From: Gammaproteobacteria bacterium
Lineage (GTDB): Bacteria > Pseudomonadota > Gammaproteobacteria > HyVt-429
DNA: 64,000 nucleotides
NCBI GenBank assembly: GCA_013152415.1
Contig: JAADGI010000008.1
Span: forward strand, 45,589-109,588
Reading direction: 5' to 3'
Below are positions 1-9,509 of this stretch, piece by piece. Below the pieces are notes generated by a model. It was not told where the DNA came from. It did no database searches and worked only from the letters and a program-made list of their open reading frames with translations. Every line of letters starts with the position of its first letter. Positions within the stretch are counted from its first letter, which is position 1. The position numbers were made by a program, and so were the translations under genes.

Positions 1-1
1 G

Positions 2-160
2 CCTCAACGGTATCCGATCGAAAGGAAACCTGATGTGCGGCGTATTCGAATGGAGTGGTTCCCGTATACGATACTTTATCGTGAAGCATCAGAAACTGTT
101 CAAGTATTGGCAGTTGCTCATCATCGTAGGCGTCCACAATATTGGTTGGGTAGGCTCTAA
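2..160 (+). CDS. RelE/ParE-family toxin, C-terminal part (5' end outside window)
   Basis: Frame 2 reads PQRYPIERKPDVRRIRMEWFPYTILYREASETVQVLAVAHHRRRPQYWLGRL*, with the 'PYTILYR...VQVLAVAHHRRRPxYW..R' ending typical of ParE/RelE toxins; absent from the ORF track because it has no start in the window. Confidence 0.75.
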   Translation, partial: PQRYPIERKPDVRRIRMEWFPYTILYREASETVQVLAVAHHRRRPQYWLGRL

Positions 161-180
161 CACATATGAGCCTTCTATTA

Positions 181-1452
181 GGGCACTTCTATTAATCCCC
201 GATTTAGGCTGGAATTTGATAAAATAGCAACCTGTTAATGGTATGAATCACAAACAGGAAAGACCATGGGCCAACCGGGATTTTTTGATCTAGACCAACG
301 GCATACCTCACTCAATAAGATGGGTGATCCTCTAATCATGCTGAAAAAGAAGATTCCCTGGGAAGTTTTTCGTCCCATTGTGGCCAACGTACATGACAAA
401 CCACGCAAATCCAATGCAGGACGCAAGCCCCTGGACCCGGTGTTGATGTTCAAGGTGCTGATTCTACAAAGTCTGTATAACGTATCAGATGAACAAATCG
501 AATATCAGATTCGGGATCGACTGTCGTTCATGCGATTTTTGGATTTATCGCTGGAAGACCCGGTTCCCGATGCCCGCACGGTGTGGTCCTACCGCCAGTT
601 GTTGACCGATCAGGGTTTGCTAGAACCGTTGTTTGAGCAGTTCAACCGATCATTGATAGACCAAGGCTATCAGGCCAAGAAGGGCCAGATCATTGATGCC
701 AGCATTGTGCCGGTACCCAAACAGCGCAACACGCGCACCGAAAATGCCGCGATCAAGGCAGACCACACCCCAGAGGGCTGGGACGACAAACCGGCCATGA
801 AACGGCAAAAAGATACTAACGCCCGTTGGACGAAGAAGCATAACCAACGGCACTATGGATACAAGAACCACATCAGCGTGGACCGTAAGCACAAGCTGAT
901 TCGCCACTTTGTAGTCAGTGATGCCGCTGTCCATGACAGTCAAATGATCGACCCTGTGCTCGATCAACACAATACCGGTGCCGAGGTCTGGGCCGATAGC
1001 GCCTACCGCAGTGAGGAGATCGAGCAGTGGCTCAAAGCCGGACGGTATAAAAGCCAGGTTCATCACAAGGGTAAACGTGGCAAGGCCCTAAGCGAAGCAA
1101 AACAGAAGGTCAATCAGGCCCGATCAAAAGTGCGTGCCCGGGTGGAACATGTCTTTGGTTATCAGGAGAATTCCATGGGTGGCAAATTCATTCGCACCAT
1201 CGGTATCAACCGGGCGAGGACCAAGATTGCGTTGATGAACCTGACCTACAATATGATGCGTTTTTTACTGTTAGAGCGACGAACAATCGGAATCATTGCA
1301 GCATGACTGTGATGATCAATGTATTATCTCGTTAAAACACAATCAAAAGTGGACGCTAACCCAGTCATCGGTCGCACAGAATGCACTTTTTAAGTAGCCG
1401 TTTAACCGTGAAAGTAAAATATCACCACGAAATCTGATTAATAGAAGTGCCC
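181..1452 (+). mobile_element. IS5-family-like insertion sequence
   Basis: Perfect 16-bp terminal inverted repeats GGGCACTTCTATTAAT (181-196) / ATTAATAGAAGTGCCC (1437-1452), flanked by ATTA on both sides (177-180, 1453-1456); encloses a transposase ORF. Confidence 0.9.
266..1306 (+). CDS. IS5-like (DDE) transposase
   Basis: 346 aa; MGQPGFFDLDQRHTSLNKMGDPL..., IIDASIVPVPKQRN, YGYKNHISVD, VWADSAYRSEEIE, RARVEHVFGYQ motifs of IS5/IS1106-like transposases. Confidence 0.93.
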   Translation: MGQPGFFDLDQRHTSLNKMGDPLIMLKKKIPWEVFRPIVANVHDKPRKSNAGRKPLDPVLMFKVLILQSLYNVSDEQIEYQIRDRLSFMRFLDLSLEDPVPDARTVWSYRQLLTDQGLLEPLFEQFNRSLIDQGYQAKKGQIIDASIVPVPKQRNTRTENAAIKADHTPEGWDDKPAMKRQKDTNARWTKKHNQRHYGYKNHISVDRKHKLIRHFVVSDAAVHDSQMIDPVLDQHNTGAEVWADSAYRSEEIEQWLKAGRYKSQVHHKGKRGKALSEAKQKVNQARSKVRARVEHVFGYQENSMGGKFIRTIGINRARTKIALMNLTYNMMRFLLLERRTIGIIAA

Positions 1453-1494
1453 ATTAGTCAATAGTCATTAGTAAACACAAATCTGATTACGTGG

Positions 1495-2025
1495 ATGGTG
1501 GGATCCCGGATTGTTAATCCGATAAATATTGTCGATGGCCGTGTTAAACCAAATAATTCTAAGACGGTAAGCAAAGAAACGGTGAAAAGTCTGAAAACGT
1601 ACGTTCTCGATGCCGATGACATAGTTATCGGGAGGCGAGGTGAAATTGGACGCTGCGCCGTAATTGAGGCAGAGCAAGCAGGTTGGCTCTGTGGAACAGG
1701 TTGCTTTTACATCAAACTATCTGACGGTCTGAATTCTTATTTCCTTGTAAGCTTGCTGCGTGCCGCAAAATATCGGGCCAGGTTAGAAAAATTGGCAACG
1801 GGCGCGACCATGAAGAATTTGAGCAATACCAGTTTACAGAATTTGGTTATAGCGATTCCTCCTAGCGTGGAAGCACAAGACGAGCTGGTTCGCCTTCTTG
1901 ATGAATTATCCGCTGGAGCCCGATGCCTTGAAACAATCTATCGACAAAAACTTACCGCCCTCGCCGAACTCAAGCAATCTATCCTGCAAAAGGCATTTGC
2001 AGGGCAATTGACAATGGAGAATTAA
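1495..2025 (+). pseudogene. hsdS: Type I restriction-modification specificity subunit (HsdS), C-terminal half; 5' part missing next to the IS
   Basis: IGRRGEIGRCAVI...LCGTGCFYIKL...GATMKNLSNTSLQNLVIAIPPSVEAQDELVRLLDEL...QKLTALAELKQSILQKAFAGQLT is typical HsdS TRD/conserved-region sequence; in-frame stop at 1462-1464 just after the IS. Confidence 0.8.
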
Positions 2026-2027
2026 GA

Positions 2028-2341
2028 ATGGATAAGGAAATTAGCATCTACCAGTCCGAGAGCGGTGCTATCGAAGTCCGGTTGGCGCAGGATACTGTTT
2101 GGCTAACGCAAGCTCAGATGGTCTCGTTGTTTGGCCGTGACCAAGTCTGTTGTTTCGAGGCATATTGGCAATATCTTCAAGGAAGGTGAATTGGAACGAG
2201 AAAGCAATATGCAAAAAATGCATATTGCAAATTCAGACAAGCCAGTTGATCTCTACAGTTTGGATATCATCATTTCAGTGGGCTATCGGGTCAAATCCGC
2301 GCAGGGTATCCATTTCCGTCAATGGGCTACGCATACGTGTT
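2028..2341 (+). pseudogene. RhuM-domain N-terminal fragment (copy 1), frameshifted and truncated
   Basis: MDKEISIYQSESGAIEVRLAQDTVWLTQAQMVSLFGRD, then a shift to SVVSRHIGNIFKEGEL...YSLDIIISVGYRVKSAQGIHFRQWAT; an extra C in 'cgtgacCaagtct' explains the shift. Confidence 0.75.
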
Positions 2342-2342
2342 T

Positions 2343-2413
2343 ATCGTTCCCACGCTCCTGCGTGGGAATGCATACATGGTCAGGCATGGGTTCCCACGGG
2401 GGACCGTGGGAAC
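2343..2413 (+). repeat. Palindromic 'CGTTCCCACGCTCCTGCGTGGGAATG' extragenic repeat
   Basis: Hairpin gttcccacgctcctgcgtgggaatg followed by gggttcccacgggggaccgtgggaacc. Confidence 0.6.
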
Positions 2414-2515
2414 CAGAAAAACAATCTATCGACAGAAACTCACTGCCCTCACTGAACTCAAGCAATCTATCCTGCAAAAGGCCTTTGCAGGGCAATTAAC
2501 AATGGAGAATTAGGA

Positions 2516-3309
2516 ATGGATAAGGAAATCATCATCTATCAGGAAGAAGGACAGGCCGTTGAAGTGCGGCTGGATACGACACACGATACGGTGTGGTTGA
2601 CGTAAAGACAGATGGGTGAGGTGTTTGATACTACCCCTGAGAATGTCCTGATGCATCTAAAAAATATCTTTGCAGACAATGAGTTGATTCAGGAGGCAAC
2701 GACTAAGGATTTCTTAGCAGTTCGAACAGAAGGGAACCGGAAAGTTAAGCGGACGCTGAAGCATTATAGTCTTGATGCGATTATTTCAGTCGGTTATCGG
2801 GTCAATTCCAAACGGGAGGTGTTTTACAGACGGTTGACGAGGCACGCGGGGCTTTGGCCGGATTGAAGGCTGAGTTGATTGCCCGTGACGAAGCGACCAC
2901 ACTGTTTGCACAGGAGCGCGAGCAAGGGCTGGCCTCTCTACTGGGCAATCTTGATCAGACTGTATTTGGCGAACCGGCTTATGCAACCATAGAGTCCAAG
3001 GCGGCACACCTACTGTATTTTGTCATCAAGAACCATCCCTTTGCCGATGGCAACAAGCGCAGTGGTGCCTATTTGTTTGTCGACTTACTCAACCGAAATC
3101 GGCGCCTGCTCGGGCGTGACAAGCAGCCGGTCATCAACGACATCGGCCTGGCTGCACTGACGTTGCTGGTCGCGGAATCTGATCCTGCCAACAAGGAAAC
3201 CATGATCCGCGCGTCCTCCGCTGAAAAAAAGCGTGTGTATTCTGAGGTGCTGGAGAAGGCAACGCAAAGGGAGCATAGGAACGAAGCAACTACCGAGAAA
3301 CCTCGATAA
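2516..3309 (+). pseudogene. RhuM-Fic fusion protein (copy 2): internal stop, internal deletion, Fic domain in another frame
   Basis: MDKEIIIYQEEGQAVEVRLDTTHDTVWLT* then RQMGEVFDTTPENVLMHLKNIF...ISVGYRVNSK; Fic part carries HPFADGNKRSGAYLFVDLL (HxFx(D/E)GNxR motif). Confidence 0.8.
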
Positions 3310-3483
3310 TTCGCCGCTATACAACATTACAATATAGAATCAGTAATGCTAATTTGCAATGATGTTGGAGCGTGGCCTACACTAGGTCTCAGTTACTACA
3401 AGAGCGCGGCTAATTTCTTCCTGGTCTAAGAGCGAGGGTCAAAATCAGTTGGCCCTCTTTTTCCCTGGAACAGCCACTCTAAG

Positions 3484-3960
3484 CTATGCTTCGGGGTCCA
3501 GCTCCGCCCATTCCCGGGCGCGAAATTTGGCGGCGATGTAATCATTGTGGGAGATATGCAGCAGACCGGCCAGTCGGCGCATGAGGTGCTGTTCGTGTTT
3601 TTCCAGGTATTGATCGGCATAGGCTACCCGCCAAAGGAGTTCAATGACCTGATTTTTTTCTTCACGACTGAAGCCATTGTTTATTAGATTGGTGAATTCA
3701 AACAAACTGGTGGCTTGTTTGGCCTGTTGCTCTGCCAATTCAATCAGGTTTTGGGTGTCCTCATCGTTAAGTTCAAAGGTCGATTGTATGGCATCGGTGA
3801 CCTCTTGTTGTTCAATCTCGGAAATGTCATGGTCGGCTCGGGTCATTTCGATGAGCAGGGCGGCGGTGGCCAGCTGTAGCCGGTGATCTGTGGACTGCGG
3901 GTCGACGGTGACCTGGCTTACCAGGCGGACCTCAAAGAACTGTTGTATTGAACGGATCAT
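3484..3960 (-). CDS. TerB-family (tellurite-resistance-like) protein
   Basis: 158 aa; LATAALLIEMTRADHDISEIEQQEV...LLWRVAYADQYLEKHEQHLMRRLAGLLHIS, TerB-like acidic helical repeats. Confidence 0.8.
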   Translation of the reverse strand: MIRSIQQFFEVRLVSQVTVDPQSTDHRLQLATAALLIEMTRADHDISEIEQQEVTDAIQSTFELNDEDTQNLIELAEQQAKQATSLFEFTNLINNGFSREEKNQVIELLWRVAYADQYLEKHEQHLMRRLAGLLHISHNDYIAAKFRAREWAELDPEA

Positions 3961-4086
3961 GGTGTTTTAGTCATTGTAAGTGTCTGTCAGGAGTGGCAAT
4001 CCTACGTCGTTGTGGCAAAAAAGTACTTAGCCAGAGCTTATTTATTTGAAATAGCCTATATTTCAGTTATAGAAGGATAAACTGGC

Positions 4087-4470
4087 TTGGTCAGTCAGGC
4101 CATGATTAAACGAGTTAAGACTATGAGTCAATCAGGTTGTAGTGCAGAAGATCTTGAGCCCTATGTGCTTCAGGTCATGGGCGACAGCATGGAACCGGAG
4201 TTCAAGGACGGCCACGTCATTGTTATAGACCCGGGTTATCCCTGTAAAGAGGGGGCCTATCTGGTGGTGGATTACGGTGGTGAGGTAATTTTCGGTCAAT
4301 ACAGGCTGGAGAATGGGCGTAAGTGGTTGCGTTATCTCAATCCAGAGCACAAGCAGATTGAGCTCATCCCCCCCTTTGAGATCAAGGGTGTGGTCGTTCA
4401 ACGGGCCGGACGCAGGCGTCGAGACCACAAGCATTACGACTACATGGCAAGTCCCAGTCACCCGGAATGA
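4087..4470 (+). CDS. S24-family (LexA/UmuD-like) peptidase domain protein without HTH
   Basis: LQVMGDSMEPEFKDGHVIVIDPGYPCKEGAYLVVDYGGEVIFGQYR matches the S24 Ser (GDSMEP) region. Confidence 0.75.
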   Translation: MVSQAMIKRVKTMSQSGCSAEDLEPYVLQVMGDSMEPEFKDGHVIVIDPGYPCKEGAYLVVDYGGEVIFGQYRLENGRKWLRYLNPEHKQIELIPPFEIKGVVVQRAGRRRRDHKHYDYMASPSHPE

Positions 4471-4493
4471 TAAAAGGGTTCTTCCCCAATGTT

Positions 4494-4838
4494 TTATCCC
4501 GGTGGCCAGCCCATGGGGCGTCCACCGAGCAGATGCATGTGAATGTGGAACACGGTCTGCCCGGCCTCGGCATTGCAATTCATCACCGTACGATAACCGG
4601 GTTCGGCAATCCCTTCCTGTTCCGCCAGGGCCTTGGCGGTCAGGCTTAGTTTCCCTATCAATATCACATCCTCGGTGCTCATCTCATTGAGGCTGGCGAT
4701 ATGCCGTTTTGGGATTAGCAAAATATGGGTCGGTGCTTGAGGATTGATGTCACGAAAGGCGAGGATATCGTCGTCCTCATACACCGTGTCCGGGGCGATA
4801 TCACCGGATACCATCTTGCAAAAAAGGCAATCCGTCAT
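4494..4838 (-). CDS. hinT: HIT-family hydrolase (HinT-like)
   Basis: MTDCLFCKMVSGDI...; histidine triad QTVFHIHMHLLGGRPMGWPPG. Confidence 0.9.
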   Translation of the reverse strand: MTDCLFCKMVSGDIAPDTVYEDDDILAFRDINPQAPTHILLIPKRHIASLNEMSTEDVILIGKLSLTAKALAEQEGIAEPGYRTVMNCNAEAGQTVFHIHMHLLGGRPMGWPPG

Positions 4839-5019
4839 GTTGTCTCCTCCGTAGCCTGGGGTAGGGCCAGTTTAGCAGGTTTGGTTATTTTACCGCAGGG
4901 AGGACCGGCTTGGGCTTGGGTATGACCTTAATACTGATACTGTATTGGGGGCGAAAAAATAAACCCCCACCGCCTGAGTCATCAGGGATGGGGGTCAATC
5001 AGGAGGAGGGGTAAAACGC

Positions 5020-5250
5020 TTAGCTGCTAAGACCTCGGTACATCACGCGGTCGATGAGAATATCATCCGCCGGGGGATTTACCGTGGTTTGAAATTTGTT
5101 TACATAGCTGTGCAGGAACTGACGTGCCAGATCATCCATACCGAAGGTCACCCGCAGTTCGTGGAGAAGGCGGAGTGCCTTTTGGCGGCGAATTTCGTCC
5201 ATCGTCAACCCCTGTGTGGAATCGATGCTTACTGTGTCTTGGTTCTGCAT
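5020..5250 (-). CDS. Small hypothetical protein
   Basis: 76 aa ORF, acidic, in intergenic context. Confidence 0.45.
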   Translation of the reverse strand: MQNQDTVSIDSTQGLTMDEIRRQKALRLLHELRVTFGMDDLARQFLHSYVNKFQTTVNPPADDILIDRVMYRGLSS

Positions 5251-5385
5251 GGCACTGTCCTGTTGGGTTAATCGTTGTATCTGTTTGTAAGTTTAGACAG
5301 CGTTGGATGGGTATTCTGTGAACTTGTTCACATTTGGGATAGGCCGTATAAACCAGCCGATGACCGGTTGGGGTAGGGTTGAAAA

Positions 5386-5952
5386 TTAGTGGGTTTTGAG
5401 TCTGCCGAGCTCCTCGGTAATGGCCAGGAGCAGGTTGCGACCCTTGGTTTCCATGCCCTGGGTCAGGGTGTCCACGTCCGGGTCTCCCTGGATCAGGGTA
5501 CGGAAGGTGCTGGCCACCCGGGCCATATCACCCCCTACACTGGCCATCTGTTCGCCCATCAGGGCCAGGGCCTGGAGAGATTGGGTATCACCCTGACGGG
5601 CGGCGTGGATCATCTGTGCCAGTCCTGGGGCGGCCTGGCTGCCATCAGCGGTATTCGTGGCATCGGGCAGGGTGGCGGGGTTGCGTATACCATCCAGGAT
5701 ACAGCTCACAATGACCCCATCTTCGTCATCCAGGCCTGCCAATACCCCTTCATCATGGCGGCCGGACAGGATTTTGCGCACCGCCACCACCAGGGCCGCC
5801 CAGCCGTTTTCCTCGGCATGGGTGAGCATGCCCTCGATTTCCTTGTGTAAAGTGGGGTTTTGGGAGGCACTGACTACCGCGTGGATAAACGGGGCATGGG
5901 TCTGGCGGACTTGTTGTCGAGTTTCTTCAGTCAGGGCCATGGTGATTTCCAT
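5386..5952 (-). CDS. Hypothetical protein
   Basis: ORF with plausible start at MEITMALTEETRQQ; no recognised family. Confidence 0.65.
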   Translation of the reverse strand: MEITMALTEETRQQVRQTHAPFIHAVVSASQNPTLHKEIEGMLTHAEENGWAALVVAVRKILSGRHDEGVLAGLDDEDGVIVSCILDGIRNPATLPDATNTADGSQAAPGLAQMIHAARQGDTQSLQALALMGEQMASVGGDMARVASTFRTLIQGDPDVDTLTQGMETKGRNLLLAITEELGRLKTH

Positions 5953-6045
5953 ATTTTTGGTGTTGAAAGGGGGCTTGAAGCACGGGAGCTTCGGACCCAT
6001 TATCATTGCAGCATATGTTGACCTTAACAAGGAGTGACAGCCCTT

Positions 6046-6927
6046 ATGAACCGCATCTTTCTGTTTTTGGTTACCAACGTCGCCATTTTGCTTGTGCTGA
6101 GTGTCGCCATGCGGCTGTTGGGTGTCGAGCCCTACCTGAACGAGTATGGGCTCAATTACCAGTCCCTGTTAATCTTTGCTGCCGCATTTGGGATGGGGGG
6201 CTCGTTTATTTCTTTGGCCCTGTCCAAATGGACCGCAAAACGTTTTACCGGTGCCAAGGTCATTGAATCACCACGCAACGAGGCTGAGGCCTGGCTGGTG
6301 GAGACCGTGTCCCGTCAAGCCAAGCTGGCCAATATCGGCATGCCCGAAGTGGCCATCTACGATGCCCCGGATGTGAACGCCTTCGCTACCGGCATGAGTC
6401 GCAACAAGGCCTTGGTGGCGGTGAGTACGGGATTGTTGCGGGCCATGACCCGGGACGAGGCCGAAGCGGTGCTGGGCCACGAGATCAGTCATGTGGCCAA
6501 CGGCGATATGATTACCCTGGCCCTTATCCAGGGGGTGGTGAACACCTTCGTCATCTTCCTGTCCCGGGTGATTGGCCAGGTGGTGGATCGTGTGGTGTTC
6601 AAGAATGAGCGGGGCCACGGCATTGCCTATTGGGTGACGACCATTGTCGCCCAGGTGATTCTCTCCATCCTGGCATCGGTGATTGTTATGTGGTTTAGCC
6701 GTCGGCGGGAATTTCGTGCCGATGCCGGTGGCGCACGGCTTGCCGGTCGTGAAAAGATGATCGGTGCCCTGGAAAAGCTCAAGGCCGGTGTGGCCCAGCC
6801 TCACCTGCCGGATCAGATGGCGGCCTTCGGTATCTCCGGCGGCATTGGCCAAGGCATGAAAAGGTTGTTCACGACCCATCCGCCCCTGGAAGAACGGATT
6901 GAGGCCTTGAGGCGTTCCGCGGGATAG
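6046..6927 (+). CDS. htpX: Membrane zinc metalloprotease HtpX
   Basis: [26 protein letters not shown]..., [11 protein letters not shown] (HExxH), [17 protein letters not shown]. Confidence 0.97.
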   Translation: MNRIFLFLVTNVAILLVLSVAMRLLGVEPYLNEYGLNYQSLLIFAAAFGMGGSFISLALSKWTAKRFTGAKVIESPRNEAEAWLVETVSRQAKLANIGMPEVAIYDAPDVNAFATGMSRNKALVAVSTGLLRAMTRDEAEAVLGHEISHVANGDMITLALIQGVVNTFVIFLSRVIGQVVDRVVFKNERGHGIAYWVTTIVAQVILSILASVIVMWFSRRREFRADAGGARLAGREKMIGALEKLKAGVAQPHLPDQMAAFGISGGIGQGMKRLFTTHPPLEERIEALRRSAG

Positions 6928-6982
6928 ACTCCTTCGAGCTGGTTTTTACCCACACATAACCCCGTACTGGTGAATAATGGGT

Positions 6983-7062
6983 TCTCGCCAAGGCGCCAAG
7001 AACGCAAAGTATGGGGAAAGAAACAACAGGTTTTTCTTGGCGATCTTGGCGCCTTGGCGAGA
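6983..7062. repeat. Intergenic inverted repeat, dispersed 'GCCAAGGCGCCAAG' family
   Basis: Arms tctcgccaaggcgccaagaacgcaaag (6983-7009) and ttcttggcgatcttggcgccttggcgaga (7034-7062). Confidence 0.7.
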
Positions 7063-7296
7063 GGATCCGTTATTGGCCAGTGGCATTGCGAGAAATTCCC
7101 GGTTGTGGACATTCACGAAATCAAACACTTAGCAGAGGCATGGGGTCATGTGTGTGTCAGGACCAGCCCGGAGGAAGAGGGTATTAATAGAAGTGCTCTG
7201 TAAGTCTGTCCCCTCACATAGATTCTCCGGTTTGTTTGACCTTGATGGCGAAGTGGTTTCCAATGCGCGCTTCTGTGAACAAGGCCTGGTTTATCC

Positions 7297-8538
7297 ATGA
7301 CACTGATTCGTCCTTTTGTTGGGCTAAGACCTGCTGCGGCTTGCGCCAGCGATGTGGCCGCTCCCCCTTATGATGTATTGAATACTGAGGAAGCGCGTAT
7401 TCGTGCGCAGGGTCGACCCTGGAGTTTTTTGCACATTTCCAAGCCGGAGATCGATTTGGCAGTGGGGACCGATCCCTACAGTGATGCGGTCTATGCCAAG
7501 GGTGCGGAAAATTTTGCCAAGATGCTGGCAGCCGGGGTTATCGAACGTGATACCGTGCCTTGTTACTACGTGTATCGGGCCATCATGGGTGACCACACCC
7601 AGACGGGCCTGGTGGTAGCGGCTTCGGTACAGGCCTATAACAGTGGCGATATTCGCCGCCATGAATTTACCCGCCCACAAAAAGAAGACGATCGAGTGCG
7701 TCAGATTGATACCCTCAATGCCCAGACTGGACCGGTGTTTCTGACTTATCGCCACCAAGTGCCTGTGGATACCTTGATCGGTGAGATCACCACCAGTGAG
7801 GCCGACATCTCGGTGACCGCCGACGATGGGGTTCAACACGACCTGTGGGTAGTGAGGCAGCCGAATACCGTGGAGGCGATCACCCGTGCCTTTGATGGTG
7901 TCGAACGGTTGTATATTGCCGATGGCCATCATCGTTCCGCCGCTGCCGCCCGGGTGGCGGATCAACGGCGTAAAGCGAATCCCGATCACAGTGGTGACGA
8001 GCCCTATAATTATTTTCTTTCGGTGATTTTTCCAGACAATCAGGTCCAGATTCTGGATTACAATCGGGTGGTGAAGGATTTAAACGGCCTCTCCCAAGAG
8101 GACTTTATCCAGGAGGTATCCAAGGTATTTAGCGTGGAGGCCTGTAATGGACCGGTTAAACCAGAACAGGTGGGTGAGGTAGGTATGTATTTACCCGGTC
8201 AGTGGTACCGCTTGGTCATTGACCCGCAACGTATCCCCCAGGGTGACCCTGTTGCCCGCCTGGATGTCAGCCTGCTGGCCGATCACCTCATTGATCCTAT
8301 ACTCGGCATATCCGACCCACGGGTGGATACCCGCATTGACTTTGTTGGTGGGATTCGGGGTCTGGAGGAGCTTGAGCGGCGGGTGGATAGTGGTGACATG
8401 GCCGTCGCCTTCGCGCTGCATCCGACCGGCTTGGATGAACTGATGGCGGTGGCGGACGCCAATCAAGTGATGCCACCCAAATCCACCTGGTTTGAGCCCA
8501 AGCTCGCCGATGGCCTGGTGACTCATGTATTGGATTGA
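7297..8538 (+). CDS. DUF1015-family protein
   Basis: 413 aa; IRPFVGLRPAAACASDVAAPPYDVLNTEEAR, YIADGHHRSAAAARV typical of DUF1015. Confidence 0.9.
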   Translation: MTLIRPFVGLRPAAACASDVAAPPYDVLNTEEARIRAQGRPWSFLHISKPEIDLAVGTDPYSDAVYAKGAENFAKMLAAGVIERDTVPCYYVYRAIMGDHTQTGLVVAASVQAYNSGDIRRHEFTRPQKEDDRVRQIDTLNAQTGPVFLTYRHQVPVDTLIGEITTSEADISVTADDGVQHDLWVVRQPNTVEAITRAFDGVERLYIADGHHRSAAAARVADQRRKANPDHSGDEPYNYFLSVIFPDNQVQILDYNRVVKDLNGLSQEDFIQEVSKVFSVEACNGPVKPEQVGEVGMYLPGQWYRLVIDPQRIPQGDPVARLDVSLLADHLIDPILGISDPRVDTRIDFVGGIRGLEELERRVDSGDMAVAFALHPTGLDELMAVADANQVMPPKSTWFEPKLADGLVTHVLD

Positions 8539-8680
8539 TTGCAAATACCAAGTGACAAGAACTTAAAGTTATTGATGTGGCCCCCTGGGGCCAGAGCGGA
8601 TTAGAGAGGTCCCTGACCTTTCCCTTTGTCTTTGCTCCGATTCTTTGCGCCTTCGTGCCTTTGCGGCAAAAAAACAGTAG

Positions 8681-9067
8681 TCAATGACCCCGGCCATTTT
8701 GGAATCGACGGCAAAACGGGGGTATTCGACCTTGTTCGCGATAGTAGCGCCCACAGGCCTGACGTTTTTTTTGTGGACTAAGTTGTTGAAATCGTCGTGC
8801 CCCGCGGTCTCGTACTGTCTGCCGCTCCTGGGGGCTCATGTTTAAGAATCGATTGGCGTTATTGTGCAGGCGCCGTTTTACCTCTGGTGAATACTGAGGC
8901 CAACGATCGGCATGTTCATGTAGTAGTCGGCGCTCTTGGGGCGGCAGTTTGTGCCAGGGTGGGGCCCCTGGGGAATGTCCGTCTTGGCCCGCCCACACCG
9001 GGCCAGAAAAGCCCAAAAGCCCACCGATGACCCAGACTAATAATTTATACTTATCAGCCATCATCAT
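8681..9067 (-). CDS. DUF3106-like exported protein
   Basis: Signal peptide; PPWHKLPPQERRLLHEHADRWPQYSPEVKRRLHNNANRFLNMSPQERQTVRDR. Confidence 0.75.
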   Translation of the reverse strand: MMMADKYKLLVWVIGGLLGFSGPVWAGQDGHSPGAPPWHKLPPQERRLLHEHADRWPQYSPEVKRRLHNNANRFLNMSPQERQTVRDRGARRFQQLSPQKKRQACGRYYREQGRIPPFCRRFQNGRGH

Positions 9068-9068
9068 C

Positions 9069-9509
9069 TCAGGTTTTGCTGCCCACCGGTGGCGCCCCTT
9101 TTTCTTGTTGCCCCATCCAGACATAAAAGTCGATCTCCGTGAACAACTCGGTATTCGCTGTCATGTTATTGGCACCATCGGGCAGGGGGCTTAGGGGCTG
9201 AAGTTGGGTGTACAGGCCAACCCCGACAACCATGGCGATCAAAGCCGCAGTCGCCATATGGGGTATCACCCGTCGGCGTGTCCGGTTGGTGTTGGACAGG
9301 ATGGATCGACGGTGCGCCCTCAGGCGTTCTACCATCTCATCGGCAGTACGGTCATTTAAATGGGCGGCAATCCGATCCCAGGCACCCGCCCGTTTTTGAC
9401 AGGAAGGGCACTGGTTCAGATGGGCCTCCATCTGTGGTGTGTTGAGTAAACCCGCCCGTCGTTGGTCGAGTTGTTCATCGCTTAAATGGATTTGGGAGTC
9501 ATTCATCAT
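9069..9509 (-). CDS. Putative anti-sigma factor (zf-HC2-like) with one TM
   Basis: LNTPQMEAHLNQCPSCQKR cysteine/histidine motif and a central TM; start overlaps the sigma gene stop. Confidence 0.7.
   Translation of the reverse strand: MMNDSQIHLSDEQLDQRRAGLLNTPQMEAHLNQCPSCQKRAGAWDRIAAHLNDRTADEMVERLRAHRRSILSNTNRTRRRVIPHMATAALIAMVVGVGLYTQLQPLSPLPDGANNMTANTELFTEIDFYVWMGQQEKGAPPVGSKT

Noticed and set aside
650-1066. Antisense ORF of 138 aa inside the transposase
   Set aside because: Lies entirely opposite a well-supported transposase and resembles no known protein; likely a codon-bias artefact.
6268-6879. Antisense ORF of 203 aa opposite htpX
   Set aside because: Overlaps a confident htpX and has His/Gly-rich composition typical of spurious reverse ORFs.
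7324-7989. Antisense ORF of 221 aa opposite the DUF1015 gene
   Set aside because: Same reason: no motifs, opposite a confident gene.
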